DNA from: Protula sp. h YS-2021
Lineage: Eukaryota; Annelida; Polychaeta; Sabellida; Serpulidae
Assembly (NCBI GenBank): GCA_949752745.1
Contig: OX457024.1
Coordinates: 107,657,692-107,721,691 of the forward strand
Direction of reading: 5' to 3'
Length of the DNA stretch: 64,000 nt
In this document: in pieces, positions 1 through 11,708 of the stretch
Layout of the letters: each line of letters opens with the position of its first letter
Numbering within the stretch: the stretch's first letter is position 1
Notes under the pieces: generated by a model
What the model was told of the DNA's origin: nothing
Database searches by the model: none
Seen by the model: the letters and a program-made list of their open reading frames with translations, nothing else
Program-made: the position numbers and the translations under genes

Positions 1-290
1 TGTTTCTGAGATAGCCATAAATGACTGACAGTGCTGTAATATTCTATAATGTGCTTTGGAAAATTGATTGTGTTTAGAATTATTTACAATAGTTAATACC
101 AAAGCTTTCCTTGTGTAGCAATTTCTCATTGTGTTGACACGACTTGCGGTACAAGCATCAGCTGGTATTTTGTCTAACAACAATTGAAGCAAATCCTGTC
201 TCTGACAAGCAATATCTAAAGCTGACAAGCCTGTTGCATTAGGCTGTAAAATATTATCAGCATTCGCCGAAGTAGTCATCCAAGACTGGT
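1..290 (-). CDS. Ankyrin-repeat protein, partial exon running off the left edge
   Basis: The minus strand is open from about 290 to base 1. It encodes an ankyrin-like helix-turn-helix pattern (ATGLSALDIACQRQDLLQLLL), followed by a less repetitive Lys/His-rich stretch. The likely acceptor is near 290-300, but the upstream pyrimidine tract is weak, so this edge is approximate. It probably belongs to the same gene as the exon ending at 1008, separated by an intron of roughly 700 bases. No specific family is recognised beyond ankyrin repeats, which mediate protein binding. The 3' end lies outside the window. Confidence 0.5.
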
Positions 291-1007
291 GGTGTCTCGC
301 CGGCAGCACAACACTTACTTAGACTCTGTTTTAAATCTTCATCTGTGCAAAAAAAATCTGTGTCTCAAGATATTTGTGCGAATCGAGGAATTAAGTATTT
401 CGTATATGTATATCTTGTTTTCTAGCTCTGGCCAAAAATGCTTAAAAGGTCTATACAACATTTGCAGAAAATATTACTTTAATCATTACAAAGTCTGATT
501 AAGCAACCGCATTCTTAGAAGAAGATACAAGTAGATAACCACAAACAACAACACATTTAACAAGGGTATTTTCCCATTTATAAATATTTACAATCTATGT
601 GTCTATGGTCTATTTGCATACTATTTATCTATAAAAATGCATTGATTTAAAAGATTCAGATCCCCAAACACATCTGTGTCCGGGGGCTTCAATCAAGTAC
701 AGATTGGTTAAAATCCTTGTCTATGACTTTTCGAAACGACTCCTAGAATGACTACTCAATTAGAAATAATACCCTCTTTTTAAACAAGGGAGGGCTGTTT
801 CAAAAGGACCACCTTTTATGGATAACGCAGAGCACATAATCAAAATATTCCCCTTTAAAATAAAATTGGCACCCTTGCCCCAAGACAAAACCCTTTCTCT
901 GCGTTTTTTTGCTACGCATGATAACACATAGGATACCAAGTGGCACCACCGGATTTCTTTGCTGCCATACGATGGGGATAAACAACAAATCAATCATCTT
1001 CAGTTAC

Positions 1008-1660
1008 CTGTAAATAACGTTGACAGTTCTTCAAGGACCTCTAAACTGCTCATATGTGCCACCGCATGTTGTAAAGCTGTTAATCCTCTAAACCTAGGCG
1101 TCAAATTCACGTTATTCTTGTTCAAGGAGAATAACTTCACTTTTGTAGGGGAATCTTTTTTTATTGCACAGTGTAACGCAGTTTCTGAATCTTGATACGC
1201 GCTGTTTATATCAGCTCCAAACTGAATCATTTTACGACACATGGAAAATGGTAAAATTTTCAATAGCAATGGCTAGCGTATGGTTTGAAGCGTTTGTCAT
1301 TGGCTTATTTTCTATAAATAACAGCATTGTTTCTTCCACGTCTTTTAGCATTTCATATTTACTTAAATCGTCAAGATTTTGAATATATGCTGCAAAAGCA
1401 CTGTTTCCATATCTGTCTAATGCTAACAATATAGGCTTAATTTCCTCGCTATTTAGGAGAAGGCAAAAGATTTTCTGCTGTCGTGCCATTATTTTGTATG
1501 GATAATCTGCTAAATTGCAGGCCATTATATGTAGATGGGTTTGCTTCGATCTATCTGAGACATCTTCATCATAGCGTTTACCATTTGTAATCAAATGTTT
1601 AAAATGTTTAATAAATGCATTATTGTCACATTCTTTCATTTCATCGACATTACAAATTAG
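1008..1660 (-). pseudogene. Ankyrin-repeat exon with an internal frameshift
   Basis: Two overlapping minus-strand frames together give a continuous ankyrin-type protein. The upstream frame runs from about 1660 to 1232 and the downstream frame from about 1265 to 1008. The switch occurs inside a short T-rich run near 1250-1262, in the middle of an ankyrin unit: HTLAIAIEN in one frame, then MIQFGADINSAYQDSETALH in the other. A good donor (ACAG/GTAACT) ends the exon at 1008. The frameshift could be a real mutation or an assembly error. If it is an error, this is a normal exon of the gene continued at 1-290. Confidence 0.5.
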
Positions 1661-2240
1661 ATTTTTTTTAAATTAATTTTTGAATAGGATCACATTTTGC
1701 CCAGAATAATTCACTTTTACCAATTATGGGAAACAGTGTTGCCATTGTGTCTTTAACAGCATCAAAGCTTTTATCCTACAAAATACGTAAAGCAAAACCC
1801 ATATGTTCATTCTGAATTGCTTCGTGATATACCATATTGCATTCAACAAGCGAAACACCCGTCAAGCAGAATTGTCACATATTATTTATAATCTATTGAT
1901 ATGTTTGTTCTACTAGTTTTTTGCATAAACAAGTGGTACTTGATCTTATCGCTATACACTCACCATACAACAACTACAGTACCAAAGCACTGAGAAGCAA
2001 TTCGTTGGTGATCCGTTTTCATTTGCCATGGATATGACCTGCCTTTTTTCATGAAACAGTGTAAAATGCTTCCAGTCCGTATTTATATTGCTTTCCGTGG
2101 AAAGTCAAAAAATTTCAGAAAACGCCTACTTACTCTCATCTCAAAGCAGACCAGTTAAAAACGTTTCAATCTAGACTTCGTGGGTGTCAATGTTGTATCA
2201 CACATTCGATAAGCTAACGCATTTGGAGCGGACATTAATC
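1661..2240. other. AT-rich stretch, no gene seen
   Basis: The upstream frame of the ankyrin exon closes near 1665. No coding pattern, RNA gene or repeat was recognised between there and the tRNA-like piece. Confidence 0.4.
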
Positions 2241-2244
2241 TCCT

Positions 2245-2325
2245 GCTTACTACCCAAGTGGGATTCCGTTATCTAGGGATTGTTAGGCCAACGCTCTAAC
2301 CAACTGAGCTTATTGTCAAAAACAT
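2245..2325 (-). repeat. tRNA-derived sequence (SINE head or tRNA pseudogene)
   Basis: The minus strand reads AGCTCAGTTGGTTAGAGCG, a near-perfect tRNA D-arm/A-box, then an anticodon-arm-like GGCCTAACAATCC. A degraded B-box-like segment (GGAATCCCACTT) follows. The 5' acceptor strand has no pairing partner at the 3' side, so this is not an intact tRNA. A tRNA-derived SINE head is the simplest reading. No SINE tail was recognised. Confidence 0.5.
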
Positions 2326-3111
2326 TGGCGCCTCCGATTACAAAACGAGAATAAAATGTCTCCTGATATCTTCGCTATGTTAGGAGAAATATTTTCATTG
2401 TAGACTTTCACAATTCCGTGGGACCAACCTAACCAAATGTTGCCCGTTTTATTTTATTACAAAATGTAAATCTGTTATCGTTAAAATAAACTCCAGAACA
2501 AGATTTATTTATTAACATTGTTCATTTTCAATCCAAATCTTTCATTTATGAAACCTACTGCTTACTATACGACAGAATTTTTTCACACCTTGATTAACCC
2601 ATCCTGTAGGATAATGAAATAAAAGATATATTGTTGACATGGTGATAGCAACACTTTGACCTACGTGACTATTTCCATCCATTCAAATTGTTTTTGTCAT
2701 AAGTTCAGCCATCTTTCCTATTGCCAGCGTTCCAACTGACCGAAAAAGTTCTCAGATGCAAAAATAACCACAAAACGAATTTTAATTAAAATGCAAAAAA
2801 AAAGATTTTATAAAAATTTAAAAAATAATAATACGAGATTCCAGTTTTAATATACTCTCCACCCGTACACAAATTTGTATAACCTACAACGGCCAGTTAT
2901 AGAAATATGGCGTTGAAAAGGAGACAGAAGAGGTTGACGAACGGACCGAAGGACCGAAATGGATGTCCCTACATTTTTCCACTGGTGATAATAGTGACTT
3001 AAGGTGTTTATCGTTTTTTTTTTCTATTTGCAGCTTATCATTTACAACTGGCCTATTTTTAAAATGATGAAACTAACATAAGCAGCTTCGATATTTAAAT
3101 CTGGTAACCTT

Positions 3112-3656
3112 CCGCCGTATTCACGAAAGTTTAACCAATGAGTTAATCCATACCTTAATCCAAAAAGTTAACTTCGCGGTTTAAACCAAGTTTAAATCAT
3201 TTGGGTTAATTTGTGTCATATTCACGAAGGTTAACTACGGGTTAAAGCAGTGGGTTAAACCAAAAAAGTCAACCCTGCTAGTGAGGAGGGTTAAACCAAG
3301 ATTGAGTTTCTAAGAAATGTGTAAGTCATTTTATTTGCGTTCCTCCTCTTCCTCCTTTTTCTCTCTAGAAGGGAGGGGGGTGCAATTAGGTGCAACTGTG
3401 CTTGAAACTGACTTGCAATCCAAATAACAAGTTTACAGACAAAATCATGGAGATTGCATTGACGAATACAGGATATTGCAGAGAGGGTAGGCACGGGTCC
3501 GAATTTTATTGAAGGTACACTATATTTACTTGTGGCAGATCATAGGAAGTGGGGAAGGGAGTTTATCAGTTGTAGAGCTCTCACCTCTAAATTAAAAGAA
3601 ATGACTGTAACACTTCGGGTACTACTTTGGGTATATCCCCCTCTCTCCTTCTCTCT

Positions 3657-3705
<49 letters not shown>

Positions 3706-4369
3706 TCTCTCTCTCTGTCTGTCTCTCTGTCTCTCTCTCTCTCTCTTTCTCACTGTCTCTCTCAGTCCCTATCCCCCGCCCGGTCTCAACCTTTATACAC
3801 ATGTTGAGTGTCCAGCTGCTGTCAAGCAACGTTATGACGATAGTTTTCAACGAAATCACCTCAACTTTTTACATCATTACCCAGTCACTGCTTTTATTTC
3901 GCTTTTAAAAGGTATGTTTTATGACTACGGCGACAATTTGCTACGAGAGAACTTCAATTTACGTAGTCATTTAGACGTCCATTGTGGGTCGTTTCGCATA
4001 TTTTTTGCAAACAGGATATTCTGCGAAGTCATAATATCGCCCACTTGCATCACCCCGGTCCAAGACAAGGGGATCTTATCCTAAAAAAATCCAAATGAAG
4101 AAAAACAAAACACAGTTATTTTTTCCCTTTCCAAAAGGTGCCAGTCTCTTGGAAAATCCTTGGTAATCCCTGTATTCCCCCCCCCCCCCCAATAACAATG
4201 ACGTATTTGGGTTAGCCAAAATTAAACCCTGGTTTAGTTTAACCAGGGTTAAACTTCATTCGTGAATATGGGTTAAAGCATTAGTTTAGCCAATCCAAAT
4301 TTCTTCGTTTAACCCAGTGGATTAACCTAATCAGTTAAACCAAAGAGTTAACTTTCGTAAATATGGCGG
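3112..4369. mobile_element. DNA transposon/MITE with long terminal inverted repeats and CTT duplication
   Basis: The left end (3112 onward, CCGCCGTATTCACGAAAGTT) matches the reverse complement of the right end (up to 4369, CCGCCATATTTACGAAAGTT). The inverted similarity, rich in TTAACC-type words, continues inward for well over 100 bases on each side. A 3-base direct repeat CTT flanks both ends (3109-3111 and 4370-4372). The interior has no transposase-like reading frame, only a CT microsatellite and non-coding sequence, so the element is non-autonomous. A 3-base duplication would suit a PIF/Harbinger-like mover, but the family is not established. Confidence 0.7.
3639..3760. repeat. CT microsatellite
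   Basis: A (CT)n tract with TTCTCT and TGTCTC interruptions inside the inverted-repeat element. It produces long Ser/Leu and Arg/Glu reading frames on both strands that are not genes. Confidence 0.95.
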
Positions 4370-4372
4370 CTT

Positions 4373-5780
4373 GTCTATTTCAATTGCTAAAGTCCTATCT
4401 CATTTCTCCATCTATGTCTTAGCATTCTAGAAAAAAAGTTTATATAAGACCAAATAATTTAAGTCAATTATTTTTAAATGACGGCAATCAGTACTGATTA
4501 CGCTCGGATTGTCCCAGGTTTTAGCCCTTATTGAATTGATAGAAAAAATCACATCAATTTATAATAAAATGTTCATCACTGTTGTATCTGACGCACAGGC
4601 GGATGACTACTGCTTCTCAAAGAGACATGGCCGAAAAAAGTTCATATATATTGCCAAACCAACAACAAAACTCCCAAAAGCCAAAAGGACTATTTTATGT
4701 ACAGCAAAAGGTGAAGTGCACCAAGGCAGCGGAACATATTTCCGGGAATAACAGAAATTAAAACAGTTACAATAAAATCTCAACTTCGTAGTAAGAAGGC
4801 ACATAATATAGCGTAGGACCTAAACACGCGCCTTAGACACTATTAACCATAAACTGCTTTTCGATAAACTCAGTATTTAGTTGTAAGAGAAAAATGAAAA
4901 TACTCGATTTCCTCAACACCTACACAATAGAATTCTGTGAAATTTAATAATACAAAACATTTATATGAGCTTACTGTAAAAGTAGTATCCCGCAAACACT
5001 TATTTTAGGACCTTTGCTTGTTATACAGTACATTTATAATATCCATAGCAATTTTTAAATCCTTGATTTTGTGTTATTTTCCGACAGTGCTATTATTTTT
5101 ATTATCTAATTATTTCTATCCTCGAGTAATAATTTTTTCAATGTTGACCAAAAGACTACAGTTCCGTGTTTTGTCCATAAAATATCTTTCTAAAGCTTGC
5201 CTCCGTCATAAATAACTTATTATAATGAAATCCGGGGTACCACATCAAAAAAGTATTTCAGATACTATAGTTAAATTTTATGTGGCGTAAAAATATAACA
5301 CATCAATACAACTACATTTTGCCGTCTTCAATTTATATTTGTGTAAAGATGGAGATGGAATTAAGAATTATTAGGAATTATTTTGAAGTCATAATTTTGT
5401 TGCTATAAGTGCTCATAATAGAAAACATGGATCCGAAAATGTAATGGTGCAATCCATATTTTATAGTTGTATAACGAAAATGCCAATTTAATGAGTAAAT
5501 ATGAATCATATATCTAAAACGAAAAGAGTCTGAAACAAAAAGTTAAAATAAAAAATAAACAATTATGACACCGAATAAGCTTAATTAAAAGCTCAGCTGG
5601 CAGTTAATATACCTTTCCCTAATATATTGTAGTTCTATCAAGCCCAAAGTTAAAAAAAAAATCAGAAAGATCTCATGCGGACCTCGGCTGTTTGCGTAGT
5701 CTTTTTCATTTTTCTCGTTGCCGTTTGTGTATAATCATTATTCCGGACAACCTGTAAACAAAGTGGGAATTTCGGCGTAA
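4373..5780. other. Intergenic AT-rich sequence upstream of KATNAL2
   Basis: No coding exon, RNA gene or clear repeat was recognised. The last 150 bases before the ATG at 5784 are less AT-rich and must contain the KATNAL2 5' leader and core promoter. No TATA box or initiator could be assigned with confidence. Confidence 0.4.
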
Positions 5781-5783
5781 AAG

Positions 5784-5840
5784 ATGGCTGAGACACTCAG
5801 CTATCAGGCTATTCGAAGCGCCAATCAAGCCAGAGAGGCG
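5784..5840 (+). CDS. KATNAL2: KATNAL2 exon 1 (start codon, 19 codons)
   Basis: The ATG sits in a good context (AAGATGG) and opens a frame matching the vertebrate KATNAL2 start (LSYQ...NQAREA). The exon ends in phase 0 at GAGGCG/GTAATT. The ATG is chosen because the match begins right after it and no upstream in-frame homology is visible. Confidence 0.85.
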
Positions 5841-6828
5841 GTAATTATTATATCAGTTAACACGTAAGAGTCACACAGGGAGAAGAAAACTAAATACACA
5901 GAACCAACTGTTCCTTTAATTTTCTTCTTTTTTTTGTCGCTGGGAAGCCTGTAGTCCTAGATGACTCTTGCTTCCCAGCATAGGAAGACAGAAAGGGTCC
6001 ACTGGGACTAGGAAGCCTGTACCTCCGAGTTAGCTCTGACTTAAATAACATCATATATATCTCTGCATGGGAATCTTGTAGCGTGTCGCGTCTTGGAGCT
6101 AGGTAACCTGTACAAGCTTGTAAACGGTCTGTACAGCAGATACTAGGAAAACAACAAATAGGAATTTTACTGGGGCGCCAAGCGCCCGTAGTGAAATTAT
6201 AGTTTTATGAGAAAACTGGAGTAAGATTTAATTTGCATTCTCGGGAATGCTCATGCGCAAAAGCCCTTAAATTCCACTTTTTTTTGGAAGGGCTTGAAAC
6301 ATCCAGTCTCCGATGAAAAAATGTTTTCTATCCTTTAATTCCACTTCTTTGTACTCATATGCCACTATTTCCCCTCAGATGCACACTCAACTCAAATATA
6401 ACCAGATATAGTTATTTTCATGGTTTATTGGCAATCTGTTCCTTGAAATGCCACATAATCGGATGAATTTAAATCGAGGGTCTCATTATATGCATGAAAC
6501 GAAAAGTCTTGAAAATGTATCAATATCCTCCTCTGTTATAAGCATGTCCTCTGGCTACCCTTGACTCGCTGCGCGATCTACGGAAACCACAAAACATTTT
6601 AAGTGCACATTAACCCATCTCTTTATAGGTTTCACATTTACTGAACCCATTATACTGATTCTGAATATTAAGGAACGAAACCCAAATTATCTGTTATCCC
6701 CAAACATCCCCATTTATAATCATACCATATTCAACTACACCCTAATACCCCCTCCAAATGGTGAGGGAGGGTGGGAATAAATTAGATCTTACTCCAGTTT
6801 CCTCATAGAACTATGAGACGACACTACC

Positions 6829-6871
<43 letters not shown>

Positions 6872-9800
6872 AAAATTTCCTTTGAGTTCCCACATTTTTT
6901 GAAATTAGCCGTTCCCAAGACCACGTCAATGAATACACCCATAGACGCAGCCTCGGACGTACTAACCCCTCTTGTTGAGTGGACTGTAAATACAACAGCG
7001 TCAATGCCTGACCTGGCCAAAATCGCTTTCACCCATCCGGTTATGGTGCTTGATTTTACCGGTTTGAAAGATGCACTGAAGCCAGAAATAACTGATTTCC
7101 CTGAAAAGCTCTCAGTTTCGATGTTCTACTTAAATATTCACGCCAGAATGTCCTGATTATCTTCCAGGCCTTTCTACAATTTTCCCCAGTTTTCTACACA
7201 CAACTTTACACTGCCTCCAATCGGGTCTTTCAGAATTCCGGGAAAAGTTTGAAAGCCTATGTTTTGTTTTTCAACAACTTTTTAGCCTTCTTCTCATTGC
7301 CCAGAATTTTCCTCACGATGGGCAAGCGCCTGTAGTATTTAAGGTGTACACTAGACTGTCCCACGCCTAATAATAGACTTCTGAAGGAGCTGAAGTAAGC
7401 TAGACAAATCAATGGTTGCGTTTTCCCCTTGTTTCTTAATGGCATCCAAATTTTGGAAAGAGGGCCTGTTGTCTTCATTAAAATTGCCTGAACCCTCTAC
7501 TTAGTTGCGTCCTGCTTAATGAGGGGTATGTTTCTCGAGTCCTCCTCGAGAATCTCCCTCCATTCCTCTTCCACCTTAGGCACATTCGGGGCTTTCGATT
7601 TGGGCAAAGGAAGGTCCTTACCCACTTTTTCCATCACCTCGGGTGATAAATACCTAGTAAAGTACTTAAGCGCGAACTTCTCCAGATTACTAGGCAACTG
7701 AAATACCTCTTCTTTACCTTAGGGATCGAATTGCTCATAATCGTCCCCACTGTATTCAGACGACGACTTATTCGAATCTGATTCTTCACTAGAAGACGAG
7801 AAAGAAGACGACCCATCGTCCTCCTCTGAGGAGCTAACTCTACGGCTCTTCTTGGCCTTCTTACTTTTTTGTCTCTTTGACCTCTTACACCCCCCACGCC
7901 TTGAACCGGGTGGAGTTCCGTCCATAGCGGCGGACTGAGATACCTGACGTTAACTGGACATTAGCGGTCACATCCACAAGACCATCCCGCGACTGACGGA
8001 TTGTATCAACCGAATTCATGTTCACCAAACAGTTTAACCTGGCAGTGACTCAATTTATGGAAAAATACTACCTGATTTTAAGCGATTTACTTCCTGATTT
8101 TTTCTGACGGCTTGCGCATAAAAGCCCTTCCAAAAAGAGGGCTTTTGCGCATGAGCATTCCCAAGAATGCAAATTAGATCTTACGGAAATTTCCGAAGTA
8201 AAATTGAAGAAGTCCTCACATACGGATTCTAAGTTTATTCAAACGATATTATTGACCTAACACCCATTTCAGTGTTTGAATAGCCAGTCGCGGTAGAAGC
8301 AAAAGTTTGATGTAGATAGACTGAAACCTACTTACTGGTTTTATTATTGGATATCCTTGCAGTCACATACTTGGGAATGTGTCTCCCATAATATTGTAAC
8401 AAAATTGAAAGTACCATTTGTTGTTCAAGGCAAGAGTTAACAAAACTGCTCTTTTTTTTTTTTTTTTTTTTTGATGTCGAAATGTTGGCTGTACTACAAG
8501 GTTTTTATCGCTTCAGCTGATTGGTTCACAAGTAGACTGTTGCCGTACTTTTTCTGCTAAACGTATGTATTATTCACCCCAGAACACCATTATACTTTTA
8601 TCTCGTTTAAAACCTGTTTGCGTAGAATTTGTTGTTTTATATTGGCAGTGTTTGGGTAGACTTCCTCTGTCAGTAGTGTATATTTGTTCCGTGGAATTTA
8701 AGGCATATTTCCCTAAAATAATTCAAAACCCATAATTTTATTCTAGTTACCAGAGCTCGAAATTAATGAGTGCCCGAGGCACCCACATTTTGGCCCGGGC
8801 CCCCAAATTTTTACGGTTGGGCCCAGATTTTTAAGGGCCCGGCTCACCCCCGGATATTTTAGGTCACTTTTATAAATACATATAATTTGATATTGTATTT
8901 TGAAATAGATTGTCATAAGATGACATACTAAAGACAAAGACAAGTTATATCAATGCGCATTTGAAGCTTAATTTTTTTTTTTGAAAAAAAAAAAAAATTG
9001 GATCATTAATCCGGGCACCCTAAAATTCATCCTGGCACCCAGATATTTTAACCGAGGGCCCGAGTTTTTGCCACAGTTTTCTTTGGAGTTATACCGTTCA
9101 CTAGAAATGCCATGTACAACTAATACTTTCCAATTAAATTTTTAAACAGTACTGGGACATAAATTTCACAGTGCTGACAATATGCTTTATTCGTTACGAA
9201 GTCATTTTTGCTGTCCTAATTGTCGACAAAATATTCATGAGACGTTATTATACCGGTATATCCATTAGGTAAAAGAATTACAGTTAAAAGATTATCAAGG
9301 CTGCTAGGAGTACCCTCTGACACGGCATATTTGCATCAACTTTAATCAATGATACTTGGTTTCCACGCTCTCACATGCAAAGATATATACCAGTCTTGTT
9401 TCACCAGTCGTGAAAAAAAAACACCGCATGGTTTACAAAAGTGGATCAAAAATATTCGTATGTACTAGTACCCAAAGACTGGTGAGCAAAATAGTTGCTC
9501 ACCTGATTAAGATAGAAAATGCTTCTCTTTTCACAGTCTAGAAAAAGCTTGGTCTTATGTCAGTAATAACAACTGACGATGTCACAATACTCAGTCTATG
9601 CCTTCAGTGTGTTTTCATTGGTCACAGGATGAACAAAGAACGGAGTCAAGGAAGAAGAACCTGCTAATCCTGGTGCTCCATTACCTCAGCGAGGAAGGGT
9701 AAGAAGAAGAAAACAAGGACTCCAGTGCTCTCTTTTCTGCGCTGGCCGAATTTCATCGTAGAATGTGTCCTATATTGAAGAGCAGCGTATTGAGTATTTG

Positions 9801-11708
9801 AATATATTGAAGGTGTTGTAACTCCTATGATTGAATACAAACGGACAAACTGCGGTGAGTTTCGTTTAAACGAGTAAGTGGCGTATTCAGTTGATGTGAT
9901 TTAAAAAGGTATTACATGCTGACGTGTTGTACTGCAGTGACGTGGTCTATCTCAGTGATGCGTCCCGCAGTGAAGTGTTACACCGTTGTGATATGGTTTA
10001 GTTTGCTGACGTGTTGTACCATAGTGACGTGTTGTTCCTAGTGACGTGGTTTATTTCAGTACCTTGTTGTGTCGCTGTGATCTGTTGTACTGTAGTGAGA
10101 TATTTTGTCGCATTGACGCGTTTTATCACGGTGACGTGTTGTGTCTTAGTGACATATTTTATCGTGGTGACGCGTTTTGTCGCAGTGACGTGTTGTGCCC
10201 TTGTGACATATTTTGTCGCATTGACGCGTTTTATCACAGTGAGGTGTTGTGCGCTAGTGACATATTTTGTCGCAGTGACGCTTTGTAATTTTTGGCAGCT
10301 ACATAGAATCGTCTCAGACCCTTGGCAGGGAGACAAATATTGACTTGAATCGCTACGAAGTGTGCGACAATGTCGACCTGGACACGGTCCTCATGGAGTA
10401 CGAATCCTACTACTACATCAAGTTCGCCAGATATCCTAAAATCACCAAGAAGCTCACCCAGAGTGGTAAGTCATTTGTTTTTGTTTACTCGTTCTAATTT
10501 TAAATGATAGCATTACTTCCCATTAGTGATGATCTGTGAAAAATACTTCATTAAAAACACTACTAGACCTATTAAAAAAGAGAAAAAAGAACAGAACTTT
10601 TCCTGCTGGCATGAAAATGCTTTATGTTTTAGCAACAGAAGATAGAAAATTTCAACGAAGTACCAAAATGAGAAGGTAACGTATTATTTTGTCAATTTCA
10701 AGTGTACATAAAAACGCTTTTCAATCAATTAATCGATCAAATATTACTTAATTATTTTCAAAATATAATTTGCACTGAATTTTTTATGTTTCTATTTGAT
10801 GGCTATGATAAATGAAAATAACTATTAGAAGATAAAAGTTAGTTCTTGAACATTTCAACTGTTCCGTTCCATAAGGAAAATATTGAAGTGTTTGTGACGG
10901 TTTTTTGGTTGGGACTTAGCGGGGGAGATTGAACTGCAAGGATAATTGAAACAAGCTTGTAACACACATCTGTAGCAAACATACTCCGGTGCTCGCGATA
11001 AATAAAAAAATAAATAAAAAAGTAAGCGTTGGGGAAGGGTGCAACTCTTTTGATGTTACCTTGCCTTTTGATGTGGTACAAATGCGTAAAATTGCATGAA
11101 AAAATATGCATCCATGGAAATCGAATGGTTCAAGATTTTATTACGCCCGTGGTCACCATAGTAACAATGGCTTGGTGGCACTATTTATCGCAAACACTGA
11201 AATCAGGATCCTTTTTTTTTCTTTACGCAGTAATGAGATACACAGTGTTGGATCCAAATCTGGGGTGTAGTGCGCGATTTTTTTTTTTCATCGAGGTTCA
11301 TCACGTAGTCACGCTAAAAAACGGACGATCTGGATCCAGCACTGCATGCTGTTCGATCTCCGGATGCTGTAATCAATATATGATTATCATCGCCATCCCA
11401 CTTCTGCACGTCCTCATCTACCAATAAATAAATAAATAAATGGAAAAAAATAGCTTCCGTATTGCATGCGAACTTGTCATCTAGATCCTCAAAATTTAAT
11501 TGAAATCGTTTTGAGAGTTTTTTTTTATTTATTATTTATTAGATTCTGTCCAATAAGTGTAATGAATATTTGATGTCAGTCCTAGATTTCAAAAACCTTT
11601 TGATTAGGAAAAAAGAATATACGTTGCATGCTTCTTCCATTGTAATACCCGATAACTTTTCAGATCACATAGGAGAACAAATTCCACCCTAGAGTCGTCT
11701 CGGTCAAA
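5784..11708 (+). CDS. KATNAL2: Katanin p60 subunit A-like 2, 5' exons only (LisH N-terminus)
   Basis: KATNAL2 is an AAA+ ATPase of the katanin microtubule-severing family with an N-terminal LisH dimerisation motif. It acts at centrioles, spindle and cilia. The exons are 5784-5840, 9628-9698, 10299-10465, 10633-10675 and, tentatively, 11664-11708. They join in frame (phases 0, 2, 1, 2) to give the conserved start MAETLSYQAIRSANQAREA, then a LisH helix pair (KKNLLILVLHYLSEEGYIES). The family signature RYEVCDNVDLDTVLMEYESY and YYYIKFARYPKITKK follow. The human protein reads very similarly from memory. No Walker A, Walker B or other AAA+ exon was recognised between here and the convergent ZFYVE26 gene at 27 kb. 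The assembly gap at 20.4 kb may have swallowed the rest. Confidence 0.85.
6830..6869. repeat. Poly-T tract (about 40 bases)
   Basis: An uninterrupted T run truncating the recombinase fragment. On the minus strand it is poly-A and may mark a template switch or insertion point. Confidence 0.95.
6868..7146 (-). pseudogene. Tyrosine recombinase C-terminal fragment
   Basis: The minus-strand frame encodes KPVKSSTITGWVKAILARSG followed by VHSTRGVSTSEAASMG. This is the HxxR box and following helix of tyrosine recombinases found in DIRS-type elements. The expected final W..(S/T)F..FY segment is recognisable only as a degenerate N-F-K..G-N-S-K. The catalytic Tyr is replaced by a poly-T/Lys tract at 6830-6869. 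Confidence 0.6.
7257..7925 (-). pseudogene. DIRS-like gag/ORF1 with two in-frame stops
   Basis: One frame of 223 codons runs from the ATG at 7925 to 7257, with stops at 7719 and 7497. Residues 1-65 are a basic then acidic Ser-rich head (KRSKRQKSKKAKK, then SSSEEDDGSSS). The middle part (SNLEKFALKYFTRYLSPEVM, LPLPKSKAPNVPKVEEEW) and the end (GPLSKIWMPLR, then LLLGVGQSSVHLKYYRRLPI) follow the order seen in ORF1 of DIRS/Ngaro-type elements. The role would be nucleic-acid binding and particle formation. The gene is broken. Confidence 0.6.
9628..9698 (+). CDS. KATNAL2: KATNAL2 exon 2 (LisH motif)
   Basis: The acceptor TTGGTCACAG opens DEQRTESRKKNLLILVLHYL, equivalent to the human EMRTEARRKNLLILISHYL segment of the LisH motif. 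The donor is GAAGG/GTAAGA, phase 2. The preceding intron of about 3.8 kb holds the DIRS-like remnant. Confidence 0.88.
9905..10292. repeat. Degenerate 17/35-bp GTGACG-rich minisatellite in KATNAL2 intron 2
   Basis: Repeats of the type GTGACGTGTTGTG and GTGACATATTTTGTCGCA run up to the acceptor of KATNAL2 exon 3. Several units end in CAG, resembling acceptors, but they do not copy the exon edge. Reading frames here on both strands are repeat artefacts. Confidence 0.85.
10299..10465 (+). CDS. KATNAL2: KATNAL2 exon 3 (conserved EVCDN-D-DTVLMEYESYY block)
   Basis: The acceptor TTTTTGGCAG is followed by one base completing the Gly codon left by exon 2. It then encodes the strongly conserved block ending KFARYPKITKK. 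The donor AGTG/GTAAGT is near consensus, phase 1. This is the most diagnostic exon for the KATNAL2 assignment. Confidence 0.92.
10633..10675 (+). CDS. KATNAL2: KATNAL2 exon 4 (basic linker)
   Basis: A 43-base exon between TTTATGTTTTAG and AGAAG/GTAACG. It continues in frame and encodes ATEDRKFQRSTKMR, similar in spacing and charge to the human linker after KKSSDTAEN. It ends in phase 2. Confidence 0.7.

Larger units (their letters stand above)
6205..8190 (-). mobile_element. Decayed DIRS-like (tyrosine-recombinase) retrotransposon with inverted termini
   Basis: A 47-base motif around GGGAATGCTCATGCGCAAAAG occurs at 6220-6267 and inverted at 8138-8184. A third, partial inverted copy of the left edge lies at 6780-6811. 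Between them on the minus strand, in order, lie a gag-like ORF1 with in-frame stops (7925-7257), a short remnant of the start of the RT polyprotein (7218-7140) and the C-terminal part of a tyrosine recombinase (about 7113-6868). The reverse transcriptase/RNase H core is missing. Inverted termini plus a tyrosine recombinase fit the DIRS superfamily. The remnant is inactive and sits in KATNAL2 intron 1. Confidence 0.7.

Noticed and set aside
2245..2325. Functional tRNA gene on the minus strand
   Set aside because: The A-box is excellent, but the acceptor stem does not pair and the T-arm is degraded.
8755..9075. Two similar GGGCCC/GGCACCC-rich segments as terminal repeats of a transposon
   Set aside because: They are diverged and in direct rather than inverted orientation, and no boundary or target duplication could be defined.
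11029..11427. 132-residue plus-strand frame after KATNAL2 exon 4
   Set aside because: Composition is not protein-like, it has no family resemblance, and it includes T-run translations.
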